A stretch of 64,000 nt of DNA from Balanoglossus misakiensis (Eukaryota; Hemichordata), in the NCBI GenBank assembly GCA_040954595.2, contig CM082584.2, positions 3,596,001 to 3,660,000 on the forward strand. Reading direction: 5' to 3'. Of the stretch, positions 36,601 to 46,700 are shown in pieces. The notes under the pieces were generated by a model that worked only from the letters and a program-made list of their open reading frames with translations, did not search any database and was not told where the DNA came from. The position numbers were made by a program, and so were the translations under genes. Numbering within the stretch: position 1 is the first letter of the stretch; every line of letters starts with the position of its first letter.

Positions 36601-38807
36601 TCGTCCTAAACTGCACAGCAAACGGTAATCCGACCCCCGAAATGACATGGTGCCAAGAGGATGACATCATCCCGGACAATGACGACAACAGGAAAATAAC
36701 AAATGTGGTAGAGGGGACACAACTGAAGAGCAGTCTTACTGTCCGTGTTGTTGATGACACGTATTACGGAACGTACGCATGCGTGGCTAACAACGACGTG
36801 GGTACAAGTGAGAAACGCGAAATGACGATTCTGGCTGCCGAACCACCAGAAGGTGAGATGACTTTTGTTATCTATGCATCATCCATATACACAGAATTCA
36901 TCAGTAATGTGTAGTTTCATCAAGAAATCGTGGACACACCTATGCATTGTGTTGGCAGCTCCAGCCAATTTTGTACACATGCCAGCGTTTTAATTCTACT
37001 TCGGTTTCGTTGCAGCAAACCTTGGCTTGATCATTGGCGCCAGTGCTGGGGGATTTTGTGTTCTGTTGATAATTATTGCCGTGATATATTGCAACAGACA
37101 AAGAAGGAAGGGCGAATACGAAGGTAAATCCATGTAGGATAGAATATATTTGATGTAACTCTTCGTAGGCACCGTGCCATGTCAGTATAGCCAATCTAAT
37201 TTATTAAGATGGCTAAGTAATAATTATTATATATGTATATTGGTGTACATGTATATGTCAAAAGATTATCATTATATGGTTAGAAGGACTTGTCTGAATT
37301 TGATAACAAGTCTTATCTTCGCATGGCAACCAAATTTAGTTTATTAAATGGCAATGCACCTTAAGCATTGTATTCTCTTCTACATTATATTTTTTTTTAC
37401 ATTTTACGCATGCATTCATATTTTTAATCTTGCATTTTCGTTGTTTTGCTTGCTTCACCGATGGAAGTTAACATGTGTAAGTCAATGTATTATATCGTGT
37501 CATTTCATGCTCATTCAACCCATTATCTTTTAGTTTTTACACATATTCCATGATCATATCATGTATAGCATTCTTCCTGTCCATACCTAATTTGCCTCTT
37601 CTTAATCTAATACTAGTTCATGGCATTTTCAACATCCTTTTTCTTATCGCTGTCAGGTGTGTTTGGAACTGTTTATATTCTGTTAACGTGTGATTAACTA
37701 TAGTTAATTGCTAGTAAAGTATCCATACAACCTTTATTCATATTAATCCATAAGAAAGCAAACCAGAGCTAGATGTTTTCGTAACATATCTAGACGTGGC
37801 CAGTACGGACACTTTTGGTAATGTCTATAATGATTGTCTGTACTAATCAGTGTGAGCATTGTTTTCTTTATTGCAGATAGGATAAAAGAACAAATGTAAG
37901 TATACATACTGCTGGTGTTATTTTTTTTAAATCAAACCTATTATTATTTAAATTATTATTTTATATTATTATTAGTAGTAGTATTAGTATTATTTATTGT
38001 TCTCGTTCGTTGCAGAAACAAAGCCAAAGCCAATGAAAGCATACAAATGTCTTCATTGGGACCAGATGATATAGCTAACGGAACAGATGTAGTATTTAAC
38101 GGTTAGTATATATCTGAATAGATGTATTTGTATCCTCTCATCAAAGCACCTTTGCAAATAATTCAGGGAACACCCTTCACAGACACTGATTTGAACTATA
38201 TATGTTCCATGGTAAAGACATCCAGTCGCAGGAGACAGAACTACATGTTCTATGTTATCATTCGCCTCATCCACATGATGATAACATCTTTGCATCTGAC
38301 AATTTCTTCTTTGGTTTCACTTTAGATAATGAGGATTTATCGACATTTAAAATTGATGGAGATTCGAAGGAGGTAAATATTTCTATTTGATTTGCTCAAT
38401 CTTCTTGATATATAGCCGCTGCGTTGAATTTTGACAATTTTGACAAAGCCTATGTTACGAAGACCGAATAGTTTATAACAAGTTGCTTTACAACAAACAT
38501 TGAAAGGGTCAAAAATGATTTTGAGAAAATGCCCCATTGCGTTTCTGGTGACTGCTTATGCTACACGTGTATTATGAAACTATTTCATTCTTCTCATTAG
38601 GTGTGTACTTGAATTATATTTAAGTCTCTTATGTCTACTGTATCTGTTATACAGGGAGTGGATGCGCCAGGAAACGTGTACGTGTTCAACGAAATTGGAC
38701 CAGGTTCAGATGCGCCAGCAAACGGGTATACCGAAATTGGGCCAGGTTCAAAAGGCACCCCAACAACCAACGATAAGCCACAGGAAGATGAAACGATTGC
38801 AGTGTAA
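21567..38807 (+). CDS. Gene C: 25-Ig-domain membrane receptor
   Basis: Exons: 21567-21615 (signal); 22209-22517, 22882-23157, 23372-23659, 23948-24214, 24422-24709, 25047-25313, 25750-26013, 26481-26747, 27139-27402, 27982-28248, 28378-28641, 29033-29296, 29492-29755, 30260-30523, 31054-31317, 31489-31755, 31951-32214, 32401-32664, 32789-33052, 33184-33447, 33859-34122, 34305-34562, 34845-35102, 35997-36278, 36541-36852 (Ig); 37016-37123 (TM); 37877-37895, 38016-38101, 38326-38372, 38655-38807 (tail). The sum is 7236 bp, 2411 residues plus stop, with no frame break. All Ig borders are phase 1. It is a paralogue of gene B with the central 264-bp domain type expanded. The ectodomain would be very long and probably adhesive or ligand-binding (inference). 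One decayed exon (30806-30856) interrupts the array and is left out. Confidence 0.9.
22209..22517 (+). CDS. Gene C Ig domain 1 (V-type)
   Basis: A 309-bp phase-1 exon with LNCSF, ILWKK and YECEAFG. HYLVD..GTGAYSL is shared with gene B domain 1. The length equals that of gene D domain 1 (309 bp). Confidence 0.9.
22882..23157 (+). CDS. Gene C Ig domain 2 (extra cysteine pair)
   Basis: A 276-bp phase-1 exon with core Cys in FNCSI and MVCGL, plus the additional pair PTCSV and LECED. The donor is GTAGGT. A 61-bp part is nearly identical to gene B domain 2. Confidence 0.9.
23206..23275. repeat. (CTGT)n/(CTGC) simple repeat
   Basis: Pyrimidine-rich tetranucleotide run in the intron after gene C domain 2. 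Confidence 0.85.
23372..30523 (+). CDS. Gene C Ig domains 3-14 (twelve exons)
   Basis: Exons 23372-23659, 23948-24214, 24422-24709, 25047-25313, 25750-26013, 26481-26747, 27139-27402, 27982-28248, 28378-28641, 29033-29296, 29492-29755, 30260-30523. Lengths run 288, 267, 288, 267, 264, 267, 264, 267, then 264-bp exons. All are phase 1-1. The common plan is D-x-x-GKVIEG-x-x-Y-x-A-x-C near the start, ANP then Trp, DAG-x-YTC, and N-T-T-[FY]-WDG. Asn-x-Ser/Thr sites recur at the same places, so heavy N-glycosylation is likely. Confidence 0.9.
25520..25594. repeat. (AAT)n/(GAT)n compound microsatellite
   Basis: Alternating AAT and GAT trinucleotide tracts in the intron after gene C domain 7. Confidence 0.9.
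26129..26323. repeat. (GAGT)n array, about 48 units
   Basis: Almost 200 bp of pure GTGAGTGAGT repeat in the intron after gene C domain 8, starting 115 bp past the true donor. Every unit spells GTGAGT, the strong 5' splice-site core, on the coding strand. Confidence 0.97.
27431..27562. repeat. Long hairpin (about 60-bp arms)
   Basis: Left arm 27431-27491 and right arm 27502-27562 are nearly exact reverse complements around an 11-base spacer. It lies in the intron between gene C domains 9 and 10. Confidence 0.92.
28278..28316. repeat. (GTTT)n microsatellite
   Basis: Short tetranucleotide run 30 bp after the gene C domain 10 donor. Confidence 0.9.
29810..30153. repeat. Dispersed repeat, copy 1
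   Basis: Intronic element in gene C between domains 13 and 14, starting GTGCCTTAAATAGGTTTTCA. A second copy in the same orientation lies at 45463-45785 inside gene D. The two match over most of their length with small indels. Confidence 0.88.
30615..30650. repeat. (GTTT)/(GTT)n microsatellite
   Basis: Simple repeat upstream of the decayed exon at 30806. Confidence 0.9.
30806..30856 (+). pseudogene. Decayed Ig exon between gene C domains 14 and 15
   Basis: After an acceptor (CTCCAG) the first 17 codons read like a normal gene C Ig exon, ending in DGKVIEG. The sequence then loses all similarity and meets a stop. The remains of the Cys-Trp-Cys core are absent. A donor-like GGTAGT right after GAAG keeps phase 1, so it could still be spliced as a 17-residue stub. 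I treat it as a relic and leave it out of the gene C model. Confidence 0.7.
31054..34122 (+). CDS. Gene C Ig domains 15-21 (seven exons)
   Basis: Exons 31054-31317, 31489-31755, 31951-32214, 32401-32664, 32789-33052, 33184-33447, 33859-34122: one of 267 bp, the rest 264. Same WDG-type plan as domains 3-14. The exons at 31054 and 32401 share a 143-bp almost identical core. Short introns (about 125-410 bp) suit a recently expanded block. The donor at 33448 is GTTAGT. Confidence 0.9.
34305..35102 (+). CDS. Gene C Ig domains 22-23
   Basis: Exons 34305-34562 and 34845-35102, both 258 bp, matching the 258-bp gene B domain 10. Core residues include FHCRVDANPEPHTY, IWTKNG and YICETTS in the first, LYCVVDANPEPHTY and YSCSATN in the second. 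The second ends CAA-C before GTAAGA, so the spliced linker is VQH instead of VQY. Confidence 0.88.
35997..36852 (+). CDS. Gene C Ig domains 24-25 (membrane-proximal)
   Basis: Exons 35997-36278 (282 bp; FRCHAMDG, YECRAVT) and 36541-36852 (312 bp; LNCTANG, MTWCQED, YACVANN). Same types as the last two domains of genes A and B. The preceding intron (about 0.9 kb) is the longest in the gene C Ig region and holds no exon I can support. Confidence 0.9.
37016..37123 (+). CDS. Gene C transmembrane exon
   Basis: A 36-codon phase-1 exon. The helix LGLIIGASAGGFCVLLIIIA is followed by VIYCNRQRRKGEYE. A GxxxGG-like small-residue face in the helix could favour helix packing (inference). Confidence 0.92.
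37877..38807 (+). CDS. Gene C cytoplasmic tail exons
   Basis: Exons 37877-37895 (19-bp microexon, phase 1-2), 38016-38101 (2-1), 38326-38372 (1-0) and 38655-38807 (0-stop, TAA at 38805). The tail is about 100 residues. The last exon holds an imperfect repeat, DAPGNVYVFNEIGPGS then DAPANGYTEIGPGS, each with one tyrosine (YVFN, YTEI). YxxI can bind SH2 domains, but no full ITIM or ITAM is present. The microexon matches the 16-bp one of gene A in place and phase. Confidence 0.85.
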
Positions 38808-41800
38808 TGATTAATATCAAGAATTGGTGCGGGGAAGGAAATGTAGTCTTATAGCTTTAACAATCACACTGTCATCACAATATAGGCTTACTTTCCCCAA
38901 TTAATTAAATGTTTATCATTGTTATATTATTCGTATTTGTTCAAGCCCCCCCCCCCCCAGAAGTTATATTCTTTGCGTCTTGATTTCATTTGTAGTAATA
39001 GGAACCTCTATTTTATTTTACTTATTGCTTTTTAATATAAGCTTGCGTATTGCATAGAAGATGAATCTTCAAATGATGTAAATGTACCACAGGAATTTTT
39101 CTATATTGTCTTGTTCAAGTACTACTAATTAATACTCATAACTTAAACAGGCACGTGGTATGTTAGGTCAAATGAAAACGTTTGCATTGCAAATGAATGC
39201 GGTTAATGAAATTTCAATATTTTGCTTTATCTTTGGATGGCTTATTTTGTTTCAAAATTTCTTATGTCATTTAGGCGTATATATTCACATATTGTTCAAA
39301 TCTTCCGGGATAATGTCAAAAAGTATATTTTTATAACTGTGAGAAATTACAGCGACATTAAAAGATACGGCTAGATGTGTAATTAAAGTCTACTGACACA
39401 TAAACATAATTTGATGAACACGTCATAAATGACATTTAAGTTAACAAGAAATGATGAACCAAAGGCTATGAAGTAAAATTTCAAATTTTTAAATTTCCTT
39501 CTTTTGTAATAAGCAGAGAAATATTAACCAGGGTAGAATACATTGTGATATGCCATATGTAATTTATGTATGGAAAAGAAATGAATTGGTCAGAACGTCA
39601 TATATCCACTCTGCAGTGTTTTTAATTAAATAAATCATAATAAAAATATGAATATACAGATATATTTTAATGAGTCATGAATTGTCTGAATTAGAGAGAG
39701 GGGGGAGAAAGAGAAAGAGAGAGCCTGCGATTTCAGTCAAACAACGACCACTCATATATAAATATTTGAAATACCATTTTTGCCTCAGTCTGCTTTTCCG
39801 CATAGTGTATTTACAAACCCCTCCCTAAAAGTAAACGTTGACATTTGATCAAGTTAATAAAAATATATAAATCATAAATATGCCTATGTGTCTGGTGAAT
39901 TTACTACCGACACATTTTTTCTGAGCTCAGCTGCGAAATGGGGCGTTTTATTTTTCTCCGAAGGGTTAGTTGTCATAGCGCCCTCTAGTCAGTGACGTCA
40001 CTAAATTTAATCGGTTAGTTGTCTTTCTCTCCGGAGGTGTGTGATATCGTCCGGTCCGAAATACCGATTTCAGTCGCGAAAAATCTTTCTTTCCAAGATT
40101 TGTAGTAATCGAATGATCGAGTGTATCTCCCGGTCACCCGGTTATTGGTGATATGTGCATCACTTGCCCGAGATTTCTCCCGCCGACGAGCGGCCGCAGC
40201 GTGCGTCGAGTGACCTAGCCCTGCGTGCTCCCAGCGATAGGCCGTGTAACGCCGGGAGCACGCAGACCTCTACGCAGGGCTACGAATGACCATGATTTAA
40301 ATTCGCCGTGCCAGTGTGAATGGTTAAAATCTGTCCTGCCAAATTTTAACAGACCTTAGGGATAATTCCTGAAATCTGCGACAATTGGTGGGAGCGGTGT
40401 GATTAGCTTTTCTGCATTTTTAGTCAACGAAATGTTGTGCTATATTATATTCAGTGTCTGCACAATCTTACTCTGGACACGGTACTTCTCACCTAGTCTA
40501 TCTTGAATAGTCTCGCACTGGTAATTATTAAGTTGTGAACACTGGTGGATTTATAATTGGGTTTGTAAACGCTGCCGTGTAAGGGATAGAGTAGATTTAG
40601 GACTATGAAACTATGACAGTTACACGTATTTTACATCATGGTCAGTGACCTGTCGGGGCGCGCGTACAAGTTGGAATTGAATACATTTTGGTGATGGCGG
40701 GGTTTCCCACGTTGCCCCTGGAGTGACAGGGTTTCCCGAAGTGACCCCTACTCCCTGCCTACCCCTATATTGATTCCGTCTATTCCGATACAAATGATAG
40801 AAACCCCCAAGTCATCATTTTTGAAAGTAACTTTGGGTATTTCTTTGTACAAACAAAAGACTCGCCATTTAACTAAGTAAATGTCGATCAATGTCTGCAC
40901 AAACTTACTCTGGACACGGTAATTCTCGCCGAATTACCTGCGTGTATCTTGAATAGTCTCTCACAGGTAATTAGTAAGCTGTCAGCATTGATTTAATGTA
41001 AATATCACACTTTTGTTACTTTTTTCAGTGATATCAGGAATACATGGAATACTTGCACACAGTCTCTAAGTGTTCAAAATAAGAATAATCATAAATTCAA
41101 AACGTGTCATAAAGGTACCTTTTTTGATGTTCATGTAAAATGATAATTTTTGTCATGAAATCTAGACGAAATGCTTACTTCCATAGCAGTCATTCTATCT
41201 CAAGCAAATAAACATTGCCGCAGATAAGCCAAAATATGTTATCTATACCTGCATGAAATGCACAGTAATTCAATATCTCATTCCAAAAGCCTGCATGCTG
41301 CCTATAGCTTATATAACAATGTGTGCATTCAGGCATTTCCCACCACTGTCTGTGCGTGTTTATATGTATGTATTTATGTATGTATGTATTTGGGTATGTG
41401 TGTATGATCAGACAGTAGAGATAGCCACACGTGTGTATGATATGCTTTGATCTGTGATATAAAAGATAGTTTGACAGTCGTGCCATGCATTTGCATGAAA
41501 CTGCATTAGTAAATGTCCATTTATGCGATCTGCCTGAAAGCAGGCGTCCTAGCACTTCTCTTTCACAGCTGATGCTTTCTTGTATTTCGGCGTATCAACG
41601 CAGGCGCGTTTGATGTCGATGTAAACCTGTTGGCGTTAAACAGATAACGGCACAGATTATAACAAAAGCGCCATCAGTGTCCGTGACCTTCTTTAGCATG
41701 TAGTTAATACAGGAAACTTAGAAAACTCCTGGCGGAGAGATTGTTGTCATTGAGTATGTATCATCCCTGTGCAGGACTTCTTGCAGACAATTAAATTGTT

Positions 41801-41880
41801 TGTAGTTTTGTTGTGAAACTGTAGTCATTAATTTGACATCTGATCTTTACAACATCTATGTAACATGCATGTGTGATTAC
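38808..41880. other. Gap between convergent genes C and D
   Basis: Holds the 3' ends of gene C (plus) and gene D (minus). AATAAA-type signals for C occur near 39640 and 39855. A G/C-rich part near 40140-40290 contains a stem (40216-40282), and an approximately 80-bp unit occurs twice (40452-40533, 40889-40983). The last exon of gene D should lie within about 41640-41860, but I could not place it firmly. One option reads a short tail ending GMIHTQ. Confidence 0.55.
40452..40983. repeat. Duplicated 80-95-bp unit (40452-40533, 40889-40983)
   Basis: Both copies contain TGTCTGCACAA, CTTACTCTGGACACGGTA and ATCTTGAATAGTCTC in the same order, 437 bp apart, in the C-D gap. Confidence 0.8.
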
Positions 41881-42681
41881 CTCTCTATTCCTGCCCATAC
41901 TATCAAGTTCAATGATCAGTTTATTGAAAGGCGGTCTCTCTCTTGGGTTTTCTGACCAACACCTCATCATCAAAGAGTACCTACAGATAGAATTGTGTTT
42001 TACATCTTTACGTCTCTATATCTTTATAGCACTAAAAGACAAATATATACTAATGTATACTTTTCACCACACTAAAACTCATAGTTTTTGCTTATTGGAT
42101 ATTTTCACAATTGAAACCTTGTTGTCTGTGTGCTTGTGTTTGTTTGCATGTTTGTTTCCCTTGTATAGTTTGACTCTACATCACAACCATTATGCTTACT
42201 CACAGATTTGCATCACAATAGGCAGGCCTTTTCATACGAAACCCCTTCAAGATGAAATCTTTTACTTGACTGGCTGTCTGCGCTGTTGGATACGGAGTGT
42301 TACCTTGAGTGATAGAAATGACAAGTGCTGCATGAACCAAACATGAATGAATGTTTACAGCCTGGTTCAACTTTATGTATTGTTATGCAGGCTTCTCTAC
42401 AATGTCAGCAGGTGCATGTCAACAAAACTGACCACAAAAATACATTTATCGCCATTCACTGGAGTACTGCCCCCAACGGTGATAATGATCACTGCTTTGT
42501 TTACTGTTGTCAAACACTACATTAGAAAATATGTTTATGTTTTTAGTGGCGTTAACATAATCTGCTTACCTAATGTGACCATCTCCCACAGAAGAATACC
42601 GAAGGACCACACATCACCCATAGTTGTATATTCAGATGATTTCACAGTTTCTGGTGCCATCCATCGCAATGGTCGACGTGT
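41881..42681 (-). CDS. Gene D kinase-like C-lobe exons
   Basis: Exons 42681-42570 (0-1), 42303-42204 (1-2) and 41980-41881 (2-0). They keep the structural motifs [37 protein letters not shown] and [15 protein letters not shown]. The fold is therefore preserved though catalysis is not. The final coding exon after the donor at 41880 is unplaced. Confidence 0.88.
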
Positions 42682-43655
42682 CTATCAAAGATGGAGAGAA
42701 TGGGTTATTTCAATATAGGGCAATGACATCCGTTGCTTGTCTAATTCATAAACTAACTGAATATGGATCGTTTATTGGCTGGGAAAAAAATGTTGATTAG
42801 CAGATGAAAGGAATGAGTGAGTGGGTTAAGAAACCGATGGATGAATGAATGAGTGAATGAATGAATGAATGAATGAATGAGTGAATGAATGAATGAATGA
42901 ACGAACGAACGAACGAACGAACGAACGAACGAACGAATGAATGAATGAATTAACAAATAAATGAACGAAGGAAATATCAAAATACAGTGTTAAATACCTC
43001 CTTCACTCTCTTGCTATCAATGTCTCTGTTCCCTCGAAGACCAATGTTTGATAGTTTACACGTGTTGCCCTTCGAAAGAAGCACACTTCTTGCTGCAAGT
43101 TCACCATGCACAAACTGGTGAGAAAGTGGATTAAAACCTGATTAAACCATCCCGGTGCCTATTCGAATGGGGATTAACATGTCCATGCTTACAATATTGC
43201 ATGAATATCTATATAGTTCATGTAATCATTTTAGCATTACTGGCTACTTTTACATTCCTGCAGAACTTTTGAACAAGTAAACAACATTACTAGCATAGCT
43301 GTTTATGGATTATACTGTTAAACAAATCATACATTTTTCGAGGCCAAGAATTCCATTCCATTGGCTACTTGTTTGGCGAAGGAAAGAAGGTCTTTGTCAG
43401 TCAGAGTCCATGATCGCCCACTAGTGTTGGCATAGTTACTTGTCTTCTCCCGACGATAGTCCCTCAAGTATTTTTGCAGATTTCCATTGGCCATAAACTC
43501 CATAATAATGTAAACAGGTTCTAAGATACAACAAAAATATATAGACTGACCTTGAATGTAGATTATTGTGGGTGCTTCTTTGCAATCATGAAATGTGGTT
43601 GAAGACAAGAATTTTGTTTAAAATTTTCTTTCAGTTCCCTTTGGTTGTTGTTGTT

Positions 43656-43703
<48 letters not shown>

Positions 43704-46700
43704 GATATTGTTGTATTTTTAGCAAGAAATTTGAAGAGTAATGACTCCATTAATAATAAAGTAATTTTTAGTCTTACCGCTTTCATCACAGCAGCCAAGA
43801 AGACCAACTACATTCCGAGATGACGCCACCAATTTCAATATTTCTAACTCAATAAGCAGTCGTCGTTTGTCCTCATCCGAGGCGCTATCTGCAAAAGAGT
43901 ATCTCATACATGGTAACACAGGCTACGTCAATTAGTGCTGACAAGGGATTATCTGAATATCTTGTCTATCTCTCTTTACTCTCACACAACAATAGACATG
44001 AGAAAACAAGCCAACACACAGACATCTTCAGGGAGTCAATTTCATTAATAAGCTGAGCAATTTCAAAGTGGCAAACCTTTAACAGTCTTGACTGCTACTA
44101 CCGTCTTGCCCTTTTTCCCTCCGATGTCCTCTGCCAAGGCCCTGGTCACCTGACCGAATGATCCTTCACCAATTGCTGATGTCATAGAGATGTACTGGCG
44201 GGGAAATGCATAGGAGACTTGACCGGATTTCATGTATACGCCGTCAGCATTTCCCCCTTGAAGTGCCTCATATTTTTCAAGGGACATATAAGTCGATTCC
44301 TACATTAAAGATAATGTTAGGTTAAAGCGGGTAGCTCGTCGCATGCGCATGCGCGTAACTTCCCAGCAAATTTTCCGTTCGATGCATTCAAATAGTGGAT
44401 TGCCTTCGCTGCCTTCCATATTTCATGCGCACCGTATAAGTAGATTCTGATTTTGTCCCTCCTTTTCACCCAAGCTAGTGTCTTTTCCCGATCTCCGACA
44501 CAGATTATGGTCGCTGCCATCTTGTGTGAGCACTGCCTTATGGGATTGACTGTTCACTAAACGTCTGTAACCAGCGGCTACAGTTGGAACATGCTTGTGA
44601 GACGAGCCACGCGCTTTAAAGTGTTTTATTTATGCATCATGTATGCGCAGTCATTTCGGTTTTAGGCTTTTACGTTTCATGATATTGATAAAATACCCTC
44701 AATCATGGATAATGAGAGATCACCAAACCTTTTCCCTTGTTCCAGGTTTTAAATCCTGATAATGTCCTTCATTATGCTCATTTTCTTTTGTCTGTTAAAA
44801 ATAAATATATACAAAATGACCAGTGTCAGTAATTGACCATTGTGCATGTATGGTGTCTAATAACAAACCACTGTATTTAATTTACAAATTAAACACTGTA
44901 TTTAATTTATAGTGGTTGATTTTGCAGAGAGGTTTCTGTAGCAACAGACCCAGATGATGACTAGAAATAGCTGATCTATTATAGTCTTGATGGTGACCAT
45001 CCACAAGTCAAAGCATGTCCGAGCCCTGCCAGAGAAGTACCTTTCCCTGCTCTAAAGCATATGGTCAAAATACCATCTAAGTATTAAAAAAACATAGATA
45101 ATTAGACATCACCAGACCTTTTCTTTTGGTTCGTCTATTAGATCCTGATAATGTCCTCCAACACTCTCATTCTCTTCTGTCTGTTTAGAATAAATAGGTT
45201 AAAAAATATTGCGTGTCAGATATCACCCATAGTATGTGTGTGGACCTGATATATCTGTTTAGAAAAATGACCGATGTCAGCTGATTTTGCTGAGGGGTTC
45301 ATGTAGCAACAGACCAGGGTGTTGACTCAGAAAGCCCTGATCTCTAAGTCCAGATCAGTGATCATGTATCTTCAACAAATCAAAGACTGTACAAAATGCA
45401 CAAATTGTAAAATACATTCCCACTTTGAACTGTGCTAAGGTGACAGCCACCTGTTTTTCTAGGTGCCTTAAAAAGGTTTTCACTTTGCGCTAGGAGGTCA
45501 AATCACATTGCATTCTGGGCGAAAAGTCGACAACCCACTGTAGTAAGACTCTTACAGATAGAAGAAATGATATGTTTTACTATATTTCATAACTTCCTTT
45601 GGTCAAACATCTGTCTTTGTAGTTAGCATATTAAACTCATTAAACTTTTTTCACATTTTGTTAATTTTTCTGTTAAAAACTTTCAGAATGGCCCATCATT
45701 GGCCATCTAGAAATTGTGTCGACCATATGAGATTTTCATCACTCACTTAGGTAGCTTAAAACCTATTTAAGGTAGGGAGAATTGAATGACAGCTGCACCC
45801 AGCATTTAACCCTGTCACTCCAGTTCCCTCTTTGGACAGCTAACCTACCATAGAAACAATGAATTTGGGTAAAACCACCAGTGAAAGGGTTCAAACAAGA
45901 AAACTGAAAAATGTATAAATCCAAACCTTTCCAATATTATCGAATTCCATGTCTGGTGAACCGCCACTTTCGGGATTTTGTTTCTAACAAAAGAAATAAA
46001 ATACAATAAAGTGTTAATGCTATCATTAGTTAAACTAATATCCGACAATAAGAGTTAGTACTGTATTCTAAACTCGACAGACTGTACGACTGTCACAGAC
46101 AGACTGAGGCATACTCACATACATACATACATACATACATACATACATACAAGCATGCACATATAGAAGGATCCGGTCTTTACGTACCATCCCCTTCTTC
46201 CTCTTTCTGTACACAACGTATGCAACAGCAGCAATCAGGACGAGACCAATCACAACACCAAAAACTGCCCCGATGATAACTTCAGGAATCAGTATGTAGA
46301 AGAATACAGAAAGAATACTTAAATATTTCCTTGTGAGAATTTATTTCTTTAGGGACCGTTCAGTTTTTACGGCCGGGGGACGGCAAAATCCAGGGGGGGG
46401 GGGGGGTCACTTAAATTTTGAAGTCCACATAGGGGGGTCATCTTTTTTAAAACGTTTAGGGGGGGTCACATACTTTTGCCACAAAACTTTTGATTTTGAC
46501 TCCACAAAATTGTAGTTTCGCGCCCTTTATTTACAAAATTTTCTAATGTCGGAGGGGGACACCCCTTCCACACCCACCCCCTCCATTCTTTTATAACATT
46601 TTCTCGTGTGGGAGGGGGACACCCCCTCCCACACCCACCCTCGCAACTTTTCTTGTTTTACCAATCCTACCAATTATTGTATTGACTTGTCATTTTAATT

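Noticed and set aside
40140-40290. Possible structured RNA gene (G/C-rich stem near 40216-40282)
   Set aside because: Inverted segments exist, but I could not fit a tRNA, snRNA or other known fold; kept only as a note in the gap entry.
41791-41880. Read-through of the last gene D kinase exon (VITHACYIDVV)
   Set aside because: The exon has a good GTAATC donor after NRE and the extension is low-quality coding sequence; a separate last exon is more likely.
42753-42980. Minus-strand Phe-Val-Arg-Ser repeat frame
   Set aside because: Translation of the GAAT/GAAC microsatellite.
44317-44520. Minus-strand 67-residue frame starting [13 protein letters not shown]
   Set aside because: Lies in a gene D intron, and no known domain or matching splice sites were found. 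The composition could be an old inserted repeat, but nothing supports a gene.
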